A stretch of 64,000 nucleotides of DNA from Poriferisodalis sp965208485 (GTDB taxonomy: Bacteria; Actinomycetota; Acidimicrobiia; Acidimicrobiales; Poriferisodalaceae), in NCBI RefSeq assembly GCF_965208485.1, contig NZ_OZ242344.1:1302001-1366000 (forward strand), read 5' to 3'. The translations under genes and the position numbers were made by a program. The notes under the pieces are model-generated. The model searched no databases, had not been told where the DNA came from, and saw only the letters and a list, made by a program, of their open reading frames with translations. Positions 24,364-32,631 of this stretch are shown piece by piece; position 1 is the first letter of the stretch, and each line of letters begins with the position of its first letter.

Positions 24364-24789
24364 ATGAGCCGACCGACCTCGCTGCGGCTGCCAGAAGCGC
24401 TGCGGACACGCCTTGACGACGAGAGTCGGCGGATCGCGAGCGCCCCGTCGTCGCTGGCAGTCGTGCTGATCGACGAAGGGCTCAAGATGCGGCGATTTGG
24501 GGGCATCGTGTTCCGTGACGGCCCGACGGGGCGCCGCGCCGGGTTGGCCTCCGGACCCGACGTGTGGGAGATCGTGCGTGATCTCAAGCGCCACGGCGCC
24601 GGCGCCAGCGGCGACCCAGTCAGCGTCGTCGCCGAGGAAACTGGCCTTGCGCCCGAGCTGATCGGTCTCGCAGCCGACTACTACGCCACGTTCCCCGATG
24701 AGGTCAACGACCGCATAGCTGCCGACGCCAGAGCCGCCGAAGAAATGCGTGCGCTCGCGGATCGCCGAGACCGCATGCTGTCGGCGTGA
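24364..24789 (+). CDS. Antitoxin with RHH-like N-terminus (partner of DUF5615 toxin)
   Basis: A 141-residue protein: SLRLPEALRTRLDDESRR is a ribbon-helix-helix-type start, and GIVFRDGPTGRRAGLASGPDVWEIV is the DUF433-like part seen in antitoxins of VapBC-type PIN-like pairs. A strong AGGAGG ribosome site precedes ATG 24364. Its stop overlaps the toxin start (GTGA), so the two are made together. Confidence 0.75.
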   Translation: MSRPTSLRLPEALRTRLDDESRRIASAPSSLAVVLIDEGLKMRRFGGIVFRDGPTGRRAGLASGPDVWEIVRDLKRHGAGASGDPVSVVAEETGLAPELIGLAADYYATFPDEVNDRIAADARAAEEMRALADRRDRMLSA

Positions 24790-25133
24790 GGTGGCTGCTC
24801 GACGAGATGTACCCGCCCGCGGCCGCTGCCGAACTCGGACGGCTCGGCCACGATGCCCGCAGTGTCGCCGGCTCGGCTCTGGCGGGCGCCGAGGACGAGC
24901 ATCTCTATGAGCTGGCAGCCAGCGAGGGTCGCGTCCTCGTCACAGAGAACTTCGCCGACTACGCACTCCTGGTGACGCGCAGCCTGGAGCGCAGCGCTCC
25001 CCGGGGCGTCGTCGCGTTCGTCAGAAAGAGCGACCTGCCCTCGGGCACCGCCCTGGGCCCAGCCCTCGCACGCCGCCTCGACGCATGGGCCGCCGCCAAC
25101 CCATCGCCCCCACCCGGCACCCACTGGCCCTGA
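24786..25133 (+). CDS. DUF5615 PIN-like toxin
   Basis: A 115-residue protein of the DUF5615 PIN-like family: LLDEMYPPAAAAELGRLGHD at the N-terminus with the first acidic residues, then EDEHLYELAASEGRVLVTENFADYALL, where the acidic and Asn/Asp positions of the PIN-like active site lie. Such proteins are RNases in toxin-antitoxin systems. GTG 24786 overlaps the antitoxin stop by 4 bp. Confidence 0.8.
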   Translation: MRWLLDEMYPPAAAAELGRLGHDARSVAGSALAGAEDEHLYELAASEGRVLVTENFADYALLVTRSLERSAPRGVVAFVRKSDLPSGTALGPALARRLDAWAAANPSPPPGTHWP

Positions 25134-25169
25134 CACCAACCCGGGCACGACCCCGCGGCACTCGTGTGG

Positions 25170-25586
25170 CTAGTTGATCGGCTTGAGACCATCCCGCCGG
25201 GTCAGCGACCAGAGTGACGGCCCGCTTTGGGTTCCGACCTCAAGAACGATGTCGTCCCAGTGACGCTCGATGAGCGCTCCCATCTGCGACTTGTCCATGT
25301 TCTTGGTGCTTGCGAGAAACACCGCCCTGACGGCTGATCGCATCAGGTGATCACACTCGTTCTTGTCGCGGCGGATCCTCTTGTCCCGCGTGATGAAGAT
25401 CAGGTCACGGCCGCTCGCGCCGAGCGCATCGAGCAGGTCAGGGTCCTTGGCGGACACTGGAATTTCGGGAATCGCAGGGTGCCCGACCCAATACACAAGG
25501 CCTGGTCGGAGGGCGTCGAGTTCGTATGCGACGCCCAGGATGTTCTCGTCAATGAAGACTCCGCTGAACGTTCCGCCTTGCGCCAT
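25170..25586 (-). CDS. PIN-like toxin (VapC45/Mut7-C-like)
   Basis: A 138-residue PIN-like protein: FIDENILGVAYELDALRPGLV carries the first acidic pair, DPDLLDALGASGRDLIFITRDKRIRRD the central part, then SAVRAVFLASTKNMDKSQMG. It follows the DUF433-type antitoxin gene by 12 bp. It is not closely similar to the DUF5615 toxin at 24786, so this is a second, distinct module. Confidence 0.75.
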   Translation of the reverse strand: MAQGGTFSGVFIDENILGVAYELDALRPGLVYWVGHPAIPEIPVSAKDPDLLDALGASGRDLIFITRDKRIRRDKNECDHLMRSAVRAVFLASTKNMDKSQMGALIERHWDDIVLEVGTQSGPSLWSLTRRDGLKPIN

Positions 25587-25598
25587 CGCGTTGCACGC

Positions 25599-26276
25599 TC
25601 ATGCAACCCGTGAGCATCGCAGGGCGTCGTCGACGACTTCGTCGCTGATGTCCCAGGTCGCCTTGATGTCGTCGCGTGTCTCGCCTGCAGCGATCGCCTC
25701 GGCAATGGCGGAGATCCGCAGTCGCCGGCCCCGAACCGTCGGCTCTCCGAAGCCGTACTCGGGGTCCAGCACGACGTTCGGAGCGCCGAACAGGCGAATG
25801 CGGCGCACCTCGTCGGTTTCCTCGTACTCGGCGTCCTGCTGGAAGCGCTGCACCTCCATCGAGAGCATGACGCCCTGGTTGGTACGCACCACGAACCGCA
25901 GCGACGGGCTCAGCACCGTCTCGTCCTGGACACGCAACACCAGATCCCGGCCGTCTTCGTTGAGGAACGGGCGAGCGGTGGCGAGCGGATAGTCGGTCTC
26001 GAATTCCCTGCGCAGCGCCATGATCGCCGGCCGCATCCGCACGACTGCGACGCCACGGCTGCGGTACTCGGCGATCAGCCGCGTCTCGACGAACTCTCCC
26101 CAAGTGACCACATCGGATCCCGTGGTCTCAGCGCGCACCAGCGGCTCGTACCGGCGACCGCGCCGCTCGTAGCCGTCGATCCACCGCCGCGCTGTGCCGG
26201 TGCCCAGGTCGAGCAGCCGGTCCACCTGGCTCATCACGTACACCTCGCGATGAAGCAAGGACGTGACCTGACCCAT
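25599..26276 (-). CDS. Antitoxin with MerR-like N-terminus and DUF433 C-terminus
   Basis: A 225-residue protein. The N-terminal MSQVDRLLDLGTGTARRW is a MerR/HTH-like recognition region followed by IDGYERRGRRYEPLVR. The C-terminal GFGEPTVRGRRLRISAIAEA is the DUF433 region. ATG 26276 has a good GGAGG ribosome site 6 bp upstream. The gene precedes the PIN-like toxin on the same transcript. Confidence 0.75.
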   Translation of the reverse strand: MGQVTSLLHREVYVMSQVDRLLDLGTGTARRWIDGYERRGRRYEPLVRAETTGSDVVTWGEFVETRLIAEYRSRGVAVVRMRPAIMALRREFETDYPLATARPFLNEDGRDLVLRVQDETVLSPSLRFVVRTNQGVMLSMEVQRFQQDAEYEETDEVRRIRLFGAPNVVLDPEYGFGEPTVRGRRLRISAIAEAIAAGETRDDIKATWDISDEVVDDALRCSRVA

Positions 26277-26394
26277 GAGAACCTCCGCTGCGCTTGTTCG
26301 CCTTCAGGATGCCACGAGCACCGCCCAGGCACGGGCCGAATTTCGGCCACCGATGAACAGTGCGCAGGCCGGCGCACGCCGACCGCCACCTGCC

Positions 26395-26826
26395 TCAGCG
26401 GTCGGCGGGGGTGTGCTCCTCGGCGTGGACGGTGTGGCGGTACGACGTGATGGTGATCCGCAGGTTGACGCAGCCCTCGAAGCGCACCCGGAACGGCTGG
26501 TTGGTGTACTTGTGGCTGAGGGCGTCGAGCACGACCATGTCGGGGTCGGGCTCGATCTCGGCCACGCCGCGCAGCTGCAGTTCCTCATAGGGGTTGTCGA
26601 AGTCGACGACCGAGATGACCACGCGAGGATCCCGGCGCAGGTTGGCCACCTTGTGCGAGCCCTCCCCGGTGGAGACGATCACCGTGGAGGCGTCGACGGG
26701 GTCGATCCATACCGGGGCGATGCTGGAGGTGCCGTCGGTGCGGATGGTGGCGAGGTGTGCGAAGTTCGGTCTGCGCAGCAGTTCCTGAGCGTCGTCGCTC
26801 ATGGCCGCCGGTTCTGATGCCGTCAT
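26395..26826 (-). CDS. PPOX-class, probably F420- or flavin-dependent oxidoreductase
   Basis: A 143-residue split-barrel protein of the pyridoxamine-phosphate-oxidase-like family: LLRRPNFAHLATIRTDGTSS at the start, APVWIDPVDASTVIVST, and the central GSHKVANLRRDPRVVISVVD, which is typical of F420-dependent (FDOR-B) members. ATG 26826 is preceded by GGGAGC. It could reduce or oxidise a small heterocycle such as a flavin or bilin. It is an ordinary housekeeping-type gene in an otherwise mobile region. Confidence 0.8.
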   Translation of the reverse strand: MTASEPAAMSDDAQELLRRPNFAHLATIRTDGTSSIAPVWIDPVDASTVIVSTGEGSHKVANLRRDPRVVISVVDFDNPYEELQLRGVAEIEPDPDMVVLDALSHKYTNQPFRVRFEGCVNLRITITSYRHTVHAEEHTPADR

Positions 26827-26943
26827 GGATGCTCCCGTCTCCCGCCGACCCAGCCCAGCATGCCCGCGTGGCGACCGGCGCCAGTGCCATCGCGCTAGGC
26901 ACAGCAATCCTGGGCAGCGAAGGCAGAAGTAATGGGGCCTGAT

Positions 26944-26990
26944 ATGACCTCCTTCCGACATCGCGTCGAAGTCGTGCGGTCACTCGCTGG
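26944..26990 (+). pseudogene. HicB-like N-terminal fragment
   Basis: The frame reads TSFRHRVEVVRSLAG, matching TTLGHRVEVVRSGDW at the start of the HicB-like gene at 28920, at the DNA level over about 25 bp. The frame then diverges. The full gene is 2 kb to the right. Confidence 0.45.
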
Positions 26991-27012
26991 TCAGACGACA
27001 ACGAGAGGGCAA

Positions 27013-27723
27013 TCAACAGGGACGGGCGGCCAAGAGTCCCGGAACCCTCGAGGTCTGCAGCAGGCTGGCCGCATGCGCAGGTGATGTCCAACGCAAGACC
27101 CTCACCAAGTCGTCGTAGAGATCCTCGAGAGTGAAGATTCCCACGCGGCCGCCTGGGAGTCTCCGCGTCCATGGTTTGACGATGGGTTCATGGTGCGCGA
27201 GTCGATTTCGGAGGCCCAGGAGATTGATCATCGACTGCTCGAGCGTCCGCCGACGCTCTCCTGGATCGTGCCCCGGGATGTCGGTGAATGCGCTGTCGAG
27301 GGCCGTGTTCCAAAATGACTCTTCGTAGCGGCCCGAGACGATGTAACGCCAGAAGCCGAACGTGACTTCCGCGATGACCACGCCGTTGGCTGATCTGCGT
27401 GCACCGGCACGCTTGCGGGCGGTGCTGAGTGCCTCCTGGGCGTCCTTGTCCCACCAATGGCCTTGCGTTGGAATCCAAGACGAGTCCCACATCCAGTGGC
27501 GAACATGGGGAGCGACGCTGGCCGCATAGCTGCCGAGCGCTCGGTCGATGTGATTTCGGTAGACGATTTCGAGCGTTCGGAAGTCGGTGAAGAGCGCACC
27601 GGCGACAGCACCTGTCCACTCGTAGAGATCGACTGCCAGCGATCGGTCGGCGCTGGCCAGCGTCACGAAGGTCGCGAAGCGGCCCGGGGAGATCAGTTGC
27701 TCAAGGTCCGATGGTGAGACCAC
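27013..27723 (-). CDS. Abi-like HEPN-domain protein
   Basis: A 236-residue protein of the Abi_2 type: an N-terminal LISPGRFATFVTLASADR, a central RTLEIVYRNHIDRALGSYA, then EVTFGFWRYIVSGRYEESFW and LLGLRNRLAHHEPI, where R-x4-H-like RNRLAHHE is the HEPN ribonuclease motif. Relatives mediate abortive infection. GTG 27723 is the start. It stands alone, without an obvious antitoxin. Confidence 0.75.
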   Translation of the reverse strand: MVSPSDLEQLISPGRFATFVTLASADRSLAVDLYEWTGAVAGALFTDFRTLEIVYRNHIDRALGSYAASVAPHVRHWMWDSSWIPTQGHWWDKDAQEALSTARKRAGARRSANGVVIAEVTFGFWRYIVSGRYEESFWNTALDSAFTDIPGHDPGERRRTLEQSMINLLGLRNRLAHHEPIVKPWTRRLPGGRVGIFTLEDLYDDLVRVLRWTSPAHAASLLQTSRVPGLLAARPC

Positions 27724-28076
27724 TCGCCGTCCTCAGCCGTCGATGCGTTGCCTTCGAGCTGTTGGTTCAAGTACTGTGGTGCCCGACAACCCCGAGGGGT
27801 CGCTTCTTGAGCGGCTTCCGGGGTTCAGTCGTTCTAGCACCGGCCCTACGGCCCGCTGAAGTGCATTTTCGGCTTGCGCTGGGTCAAGCCTGTCGAGCGC
27901 ATCGGCTGAGCGATGCTCACCCGCTTCTCACATGTCTCGCGCGCGTCGGAAGGACTGAGCTGCCCTCTGTCGCGTTTCGCGTTGCCACAGCAGAGCGTGC
28001 CTTCCGTGCGCAATCGTTTGCTCGACGAAGGCCACATTCGGCTGTTCGATCAGCATCCCGCTGCCAGACTGCGGCG
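27724..28076. other. Intergenic stretch with no confident gene
   Basis: About 350 bp. Several overlapping frames are open on both strands, including the upstream extension of the kinase gene, but they show no motif I recognise, and the kinase similarity begins only after 28077. No repeat or RNA gene was recognised. Confidence 0.4.
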
Positions 28077-28871
28077 GTGGGCGAGGAAATCCTGAGCGGT
28101 GGGCTGGCCAACGCCGGCGCTGTGGTCCGCTCGGGCCTCCATGTGCTTCGGCCCGCCACTCCGTACACGCCGAGCATCCATCGCTTCCTGGCCTCGCTCG
28201 AACGATCCGGCTTCGAGGATGCGCCGGTCCCGGTCGGGCTCGACCCTGACGGGCGGGAACGGCTGAGCTTCATCGACGGAGACGTCGCTGTTCCGCCCTA
28301 TCCCGACTGGGCACAGTCGGATTCGGTCCTCGCATCGGCCGCCGAGCTGATGAGGCGCTTCCACACGGCGGCGAGCGGCTTCGACCCGTCCCCGATGGCG
28401 TGGAACACCGAGCTTGCTGATCCGGCGGGCGGAATGGTCGTCTGCCACAACGACGTGTGCCTGGAGAATGTCGTGTTTCGAGACGGGCGGGCGGCGGCGC
28501 TGATCGACTTCGACTTCGCTGCCCCCGGCCGTCCGCTGTTCGATCTCGCCTATTTCGCCCGCATGTGCGTTCCGATCGACGATGACGTGAGCGCTTCCCG
28601 GCTCGGCTGGCACGATGCCGACCGGGGACATCGGCTGCGATTGGTCGCCGAGAGCTACGGGCTGGAGGTCGCCGAGCGCGCCGAACTGCTCGGCCTGATC
28701 GACCGGTCCATGCAGGTCGGCGGGGAGTTCGTCCGTCGCCGCGCGGAGGCCGGCGATCCCGGCTTCGTGAAGATGTGGGCAGAGATGGGCGGTCAGCAAC
28801 GGTTCGATCGCCGCCGGGACTGGTGGTCCAAGCACCGCCCCCACATCGAGTCGACAGTCCTGGCGAGCTAG
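28077..28871 (+). CDS. Aminoglycoside phosphotransferase-like kinase
   Basis: A 264-residue protein with the APH-family motifs: FIDGDVAVPPYPDWA early, catalytic CHNDVCLENVVF (H-N-D-x4-N) and the metal loop LIDFDFAAPGRPLFDLAYFA. The likely start is GTG 28077; a longer frame exists but its N-terminal part has no family similarity. It is unlike the APH-like gene at 7179. The substrate is unknown. Confidence 0.78.
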   Translation: MGEEILSGGLANAGAVVRSGLHVLRPATPYTPSIHRFLASLERSGFEDAPVPVGLDPDGRERLSFIDGDVAVPPYPDWAQSDSVLASAAELMRRFHTAASGFDPSPMAWNTELADPAGGMVVCHNDVCLENVVFRDGRAAALIDFDFAAPGRPLFDLAYFARMCVPIDDDVSASRLGWHDADRGHRLRLVAESYGLEVAERAELLGLIDRSMQVGGEFVRRRAEAGDPGFVKMWAEMGGQQRFDRRRDWWSKHRPHIESTVLAS

Positions 28872-28919
28872 ATGATCGCCTCGGGGCATCCTCGCGGAGG
28901 CTGGCAAGATGGTTGAACC

Positions 28920-29159
28920 ATGAAATCTGAAGTGACCACCTTGGGACATCGCGTCGAAGTCGTGCGCTCTGGCGACTGGTGGGCGATAACGGTTCCCGCG
29001 CTCCGGGGCGTCTTCTCCCAAGCGAGGAACCTTGATGAGGTGCCGGCAGCAGCTCGCGAGGCGATCGCCTTGATGCTCGACGTCGATCCCGCTGAGGTGG
29101 GCCCGATCGACGTGAGTGTGCAACCGCAGCAGGGTGAGGCAGAGCTTCTGGCCGAGTAA
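28920..29159 (+). CDS. HicB-like antitoxin (orphan)
   Basis: A 79-residue protein: VTTLGHRVEVVRSGDWWAI (a HicB-like partial RNase H fold), PALRGVFSQARNLDEVPAAA, REAIALMLDVDP, and the tail QPQQGEAELLAE. There is no HicA gene next to it. Its N- and C-terminal pieces recur as fragments at 26944 and 24252. A 12-bp stem-loop lies downstream. Confidence 0.7.
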   Translation: MKSEVTTLGHRVEVVRSGDWWAITVPALRGVFSQARNLDEVPAAAREAIALMLDVDPAEVGPIDVSVQPQQGEAELLAE

Positions 29160-29209
29160 GGCCGTCGCCGTCAAGTCGGTCCGTGAGCCGCCCAGCCTCT
29201 TGGAAATGA

Positions 29210-29238
29210 CAGAGGTCCCTCACAAGGAGGGACCTCTG
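29210..29238 (+). terminator. Stem-loop with a perfect 12-bp stem
   Basis: CAGAGGTCCCTC (29210-29221) pairs perfectly with GAGGGACCTCTG (29227-29238) around a 5-nt loop. There is no U-tract, as is common for terminators of GC-rich actinobacteria. It separates the two HicB-like genes. Confidence 0.6.
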
Positions 29239-29272
29239 GTCCTGTACGACGAAGCGAACAGGGTGTTGTGCC

Positions 29273-29593
29273 TTGAAACTACCGCCGCACAACCACGGCG
29301 CCTACGCGCCGGACGTCCCGGGATGCATCAGCACCGCCGCAACCCCCGATGAGATGCTCGCGAACATCCGCGAGGCGCTCGCCTTCCACATCGAAGGCCT
29401 GGTCGAGGATGGCGACCCCGTACCGGTACCCACGATGTCGATCGACGACGCCATTGCGCACCACAGCGGGCCTGTTCCGGAGGACGTGCTCAGCTCCTAC
29501 TCCGAGTTCGGCGTCGCCGCCGAGACCTTGTCGACCCGGTTCGAAACGGTCGAAGTCGAGATCTCAACTCCTCAAGCGACGCTCGCTGGCTGA
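29273..29593 (+). CDS. HicB-like antitoxin (possibly N-terminally truncated)
   Basis: A 106-residue protein: GAYAPDVPGCISTAATPDEM, then REALAFHIEGLVEDGDPVPV is the conserved HicB core. The core begins about 10 residues earlier than usual relative to the start, so the first strand (normally MxYxVxIE) is missing or lies in another frame; the annotated start is TTG 29273. No HicA gene follows, so this is probably an orphan or decayed module. Confidence 0.6.
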   Translation: MKLPPHNHGAYAPDVPGCISTAATPDEMLANIREALAFHIEGLVEDGDPVPVPTMSIDDAIAHHSGPVPEDVLSSYSEFGVAAETLSTRFETVEVEISTPQATLAG

Positions 29594-29657
29594 CGTCAAC
29601 CCGGCTTGCGCGCCGGGTCTCAACGCGGCCGGGCTGGCGATGAGTTGGGTGTCAGCC

Positions 29658-30041
29658 TCAGCCGGGGAGATTGGGTGTCGACGCCGCGGTCGGGATCGCC
29701 CAGGCGGCGTAGTACCAGACCTGCACCGGCACTGAAACCGCTGCCACTACGACGACCGACCGTCGGCGAGTCAGGAGTGCCAGCCCGAGAATCGCCGCGA
29801 TCGTCACGGCAATCGCTGTCCATCCCGCCACGTACCGCTGCTTGCATGGAGCATCCCAGTCGAACCCGCAGAACGCGGCCACAAGACCCCAGCCGCCGAG
29901 GTACCACGTGAGGAACAGTGATCCGAACAGCCAGCCCAACAGGCCCACTACGACCCCAGGGCGACTACCGAACAGTCCGGTGCTTGGCCGAGGCGGCGGC
30001 ATGGGAAGCGGCCGGATCGCTGCGCTGGATTTGCGTGCCAC
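29658..30041 (-). CDS. Small membrane protein (three predicted TM segments)
   Basis: A 127-residue protein with three hydrophobic spans: VVVGLLGWLFGSLFLTWYLG, then TAIAVTIAAILGLALLT and VVVAAVSVPVQVWYYAAW, with basic flanks. The N-terminus is short and basic, so the start is uncertain (GTG 30041 or ATG 30002). I see no family. It may be a small membrane component. Confidence 0.5.
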   Translation of the reverse strand: MARKSSAAIRPLPMPPPRPSTGLFGSRPGVVVGLLGWLFGSLFLTWYLGGWGLVAAFCGFDWDAPCKQRYVAGWTAIAVTIAAILGLALLTRRRSVVVVAAVSVPVQVWYYAAWAIPTAASTPNLPG

Positions 30042-30139
30042 TCGTCGGTCTCTCTATGTCGGCGCGCTGGGCCGATGGGCGCGTTCCCGACAAAGGTGCC
30101 ACCGCTACTGGCGAGGTGTCGTGCCGGTTGTGCTGTCTA

Positions 30140-30706
30140 TCAGTGCATGAAGTTACGGCGCGCGGCTTGCAATGCGCGGGCGAATCCAACGACTTCGTGC
30201 TTGTCGATGTTCTTGACGAGCATGCCTGACAAACCCGCGCCGAGCACTTCGATCGAGCCGAGCAACATGCCAGTCTTGTGGCTCACTTGGCTAATGGCGT
30301 CTAGCGGTATCTCGTTCTGTCGGAGGCCGTACACAAGCCCCTTATCCAGAAAGATGACGCGTCGATCGGTGCAGACCACTAACCAAGTGTTGGCGTCCAT
30401 GACTCCGACGACCCCCCCTTCGATCGTCTCCTCGTCTTCGAGCACTCCGGCGAGATAGCCGATTTCCTTGCGGGCCATGGCCTTGCTGCCGACCCCTAGC
30501 GCTGTGAGACGGTCACGAATCTCGGACTCGGTCGGTGCCGTATCTCCGGCGGCTGGAGCTGGACCCGATCTGCGTGCTCGTAGCTCTTCTCGCTTGGCTT
30601 CTATGTTCGACATACGGGCGTCATACCTGGCCTTGCGCTTCGCCTCCCGTTCTTCGTACGCAGCCTTGCGCTTTTGCTTCCGGCTCATGTCGGTGTCTTC
30701 GCTCAT
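30140..30706 (-). CDS. PH-domain (bPH_3-type) protein
   Basis: A 188-residue protein. The basic N-terminal helix SRKQKRKAAYEEREAKRKAR is followed by a low-complexity linker and a bacterial PH domain, GVVGVMDANTWLVVCTDRRV, then FLDKGLVYGLRQNEIPLDAI. ATG 30706 has AGAGG upstream; an earlier TTG is less likely. Proteins with bPH domains are often cytoplasmic and of unknown function. It ends 690 bp before the second IS1380 copy. Confidence 0.75.
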   Translation of the reverse strand: MSEDTDMSRKQKRKAAYEEREAKRKARYDARMSNIEAKREELRARRSGPAPAAGDTAPTESEIRDRLTALGVGSKAMARKEIGYLAGVLEDEETIEGGVVGVMDANTWLVVCTDRRVIFLDKGLVYGLRQNEIPLDAISQVSHKTGMLLGSIEVLGAGLSGMLVKNIDKHEVVGFARALQAARRNFMH

Positions 30707-30825
30707 CGTCAACCTCTTAGCAGGATTGCATTGCTTCGTTTGGCCTCATCGGCCGGCACGGGGCCAGATGCCGTGCGGTTAGTCCGATAGATTGCGCGGC
30801 CCGCTCGTGCGCAACGGAGTCCTGC

Positions 30826-30829
30826 GCAC
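30826..30829. repeat. Target-site duplication (left) of IS1380 copy 2
   Basis: GCAC lies directly before the left end TAGCCC (30830) and again directly after the right end at 32519-32522. A 4-bp duplication is normal for IS1380. Confidence 0.8.
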
Positions 30830-32518
30830 TAGCCCTGATTGTTCACGAGAGTTCTGTTGAGCTTCTTTTGGGCGTGTTCTTTGCTCTGTTTTTGCGGTCT
30901 GGGCGTTTTGGGGTGCTGGTGGGTGCGTCGTGGGTGCGTTGATGGCTGCGGTTGGGGGCGTTGGGGCGGGCCGGGTGTGTGTTCGGGCGCGGCGGGGCTG
31001 CCCCGCTGGGCGGGGAGCTGTGCTGGCTGGGTGCGCGGAGGGGGTCAGCGGGGGTGTGCGATGGCGAGCAGCGCTCGGGCGCCGGGGTGTTGTTCGGGCA
31101 GGCGCAGCAGGGTGCGCCGTGCGCTGGTGCACACGAGCGCTGGCAGGTGCCACAGCTGCCGGCGGAGCCGTTTGGGCGCAGCTTTGGCGAGGGCGCCTTG
31201 GAGGCAGGCGTTCTGGAACCATCCCACGAGCGCGAGGCCGGTCATGCGCACGGCGGCCCATGCGCTGTTCGCGTTCCACGCGGTGAACGCCATGCGCGAC
31301 AGGCCGCTGTCCTTGAGGCGGCGCACGGCGTCGGCGACGTCGGCGTGCGAGCGCATCAGGCGGTCGAGCTGCGCGGTGTCGCCTTGCTGGTCGCTGTAGA
31401 ACCCCCAGCAGCGGAAGCTGTCGCTTTCGAACAGGCTTCGCTGCGCGCCGGGGTGCCGCGGCTCGCGGCGCACCACCAGCCGTGTCCCCTCAGGCCACCC
31501 CGACAGGTCGGCGAGGTCGGTGAGGTCCGCGACCTGAGCGCGGCTGCGTTTGCGCTGCTTGGACCGTTCGGGGCTGTTGTGCCAGCGGCCCGGCTCGCCC
31601 ACGACACGGCGGATCGCTGCTTCGATCGCCGGCGCGGAACGCGCTGAGACCGCGAACCCGACGTTGCGCTTCGCGAGTCCCGCCGCGAGCGTCGCTGAGC
31701 AGCCGCCGGCGTCGATGCGCACCACCAGCGGGCGCTCTGCGAGCTCTTTGTCGTCGCCTTCGCGGTGGCCTGCCGCGTCGCGCTCGGGCAGCGTCCCCAC
31801 GGCCGCGTCGAGCACTTCGAGACGATCGGCGATGCTGTTCGCGGCGGCGTTGCCCGCCCGCAGCTTGACCCACAACGGCTCCCCGTCCGCGGTGGAGCAG
31901 ATCATCGGATGAAACCCGTAGCCGCGCTTGCAATGCGGCGCCGCGCCGGCCTTGTTCTCCGAGTGGACCACCCGCCAGCGTGGAGTCGATGCCGACCACC
32001 AACGGGCCGCTGCGGTCACGGCCGGCCCACACCGATTCGCGCACCTGCGCTGCGGCGCCCAGCAACGCCTCGGGGCCGTTTGCGCCCAGCCCGGTGATCG
32101 TGCGGTACAGCGTCGAGTCCGACGCCACACCGCCGAACAGCTCCCGCTGGGCGCGCAGATGCTCGATGTCGCTGCACGCCTCCCCGCCAGCAGCCACCGT
32201 CAACAACGCGTGCACCAGCACCGCGCCCCGGTCATGGACCGGAGCGCGCTCCCCCCACCATGGCACCGCCGCCGACAGCGCGCCGGTCAGCCCGACACCG
32301 TCCGCGAAGCCGCCCAAAGCGAACAGTCCCGCGCCCCACACGACCCGGTCCCCGCCGCCTGCCAGACGCGCGTTCGTGACACTGATAGACTTCACCTCGG
32401 AGATGCCCCCCTGAACCCGCCGATGCGTTCCTTGCAGACATGCATCGTCACAGGTCAGAGGGGCTTTTCCGCGGACCCCAACAGCCCCGAACACCAGACT
32501 CGTGAATAATCAGGGCTA
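30830..32518 (-). mobile_element. IS1380-family insertion sequence (second copy, inactive)
   Basis: A 1,689-bp element with inverted ends TAGCCCTGATTGTTCACGAG and TAGCCCTGATTATTCACGAG (reversed), flanked by GCAC on both sides. It is in the opposite orientation to the copy at 21375. The transposase has a +1 frameshift. The intact flanking duplication shows it inserted as a simple event. Confidence 0.88.
31045..32395 (-). pseudogene. IS1380-family transposase with +1 frameshift
   Basis: The N-terminal frame runs from 32395 to the first catalytic Asp region (VVGIDSTLA), and the C-terminal frame resumes with VVHSENKAGAAPH. The intact copy at 21498 reads VVDIDSTLVEVHSENKQG without a break: the corresponding DNA here has one extra base. 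D-to-G (VVGID) also occurs next to the catalytic Asp. Both parts are otherwise full length. Confidence 0.85.
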
Positions 32519-32631
32519 GCACGATGTCTGGCTCCGTGATGCCCCAATCGACAACCACCGGGCGAGAACGAGGAATGATGCTGACGGCATGGTTCGCCGC
32601 ACTTCGGCCTTGTTGGCGGCAGCCAGGCAGG

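Noticed and set aside
27711..28076. Long N-terminal extension of the second APH-like gene
   Set aside because: It has no family similarity and overlaps the start of the HEPN gene; GTG 28077 begins the kinase fold.
32022..32500. A separate gene in the second IS1380 copy
   Set aside because: It is the N-terminal half of the frameshifted transposase.
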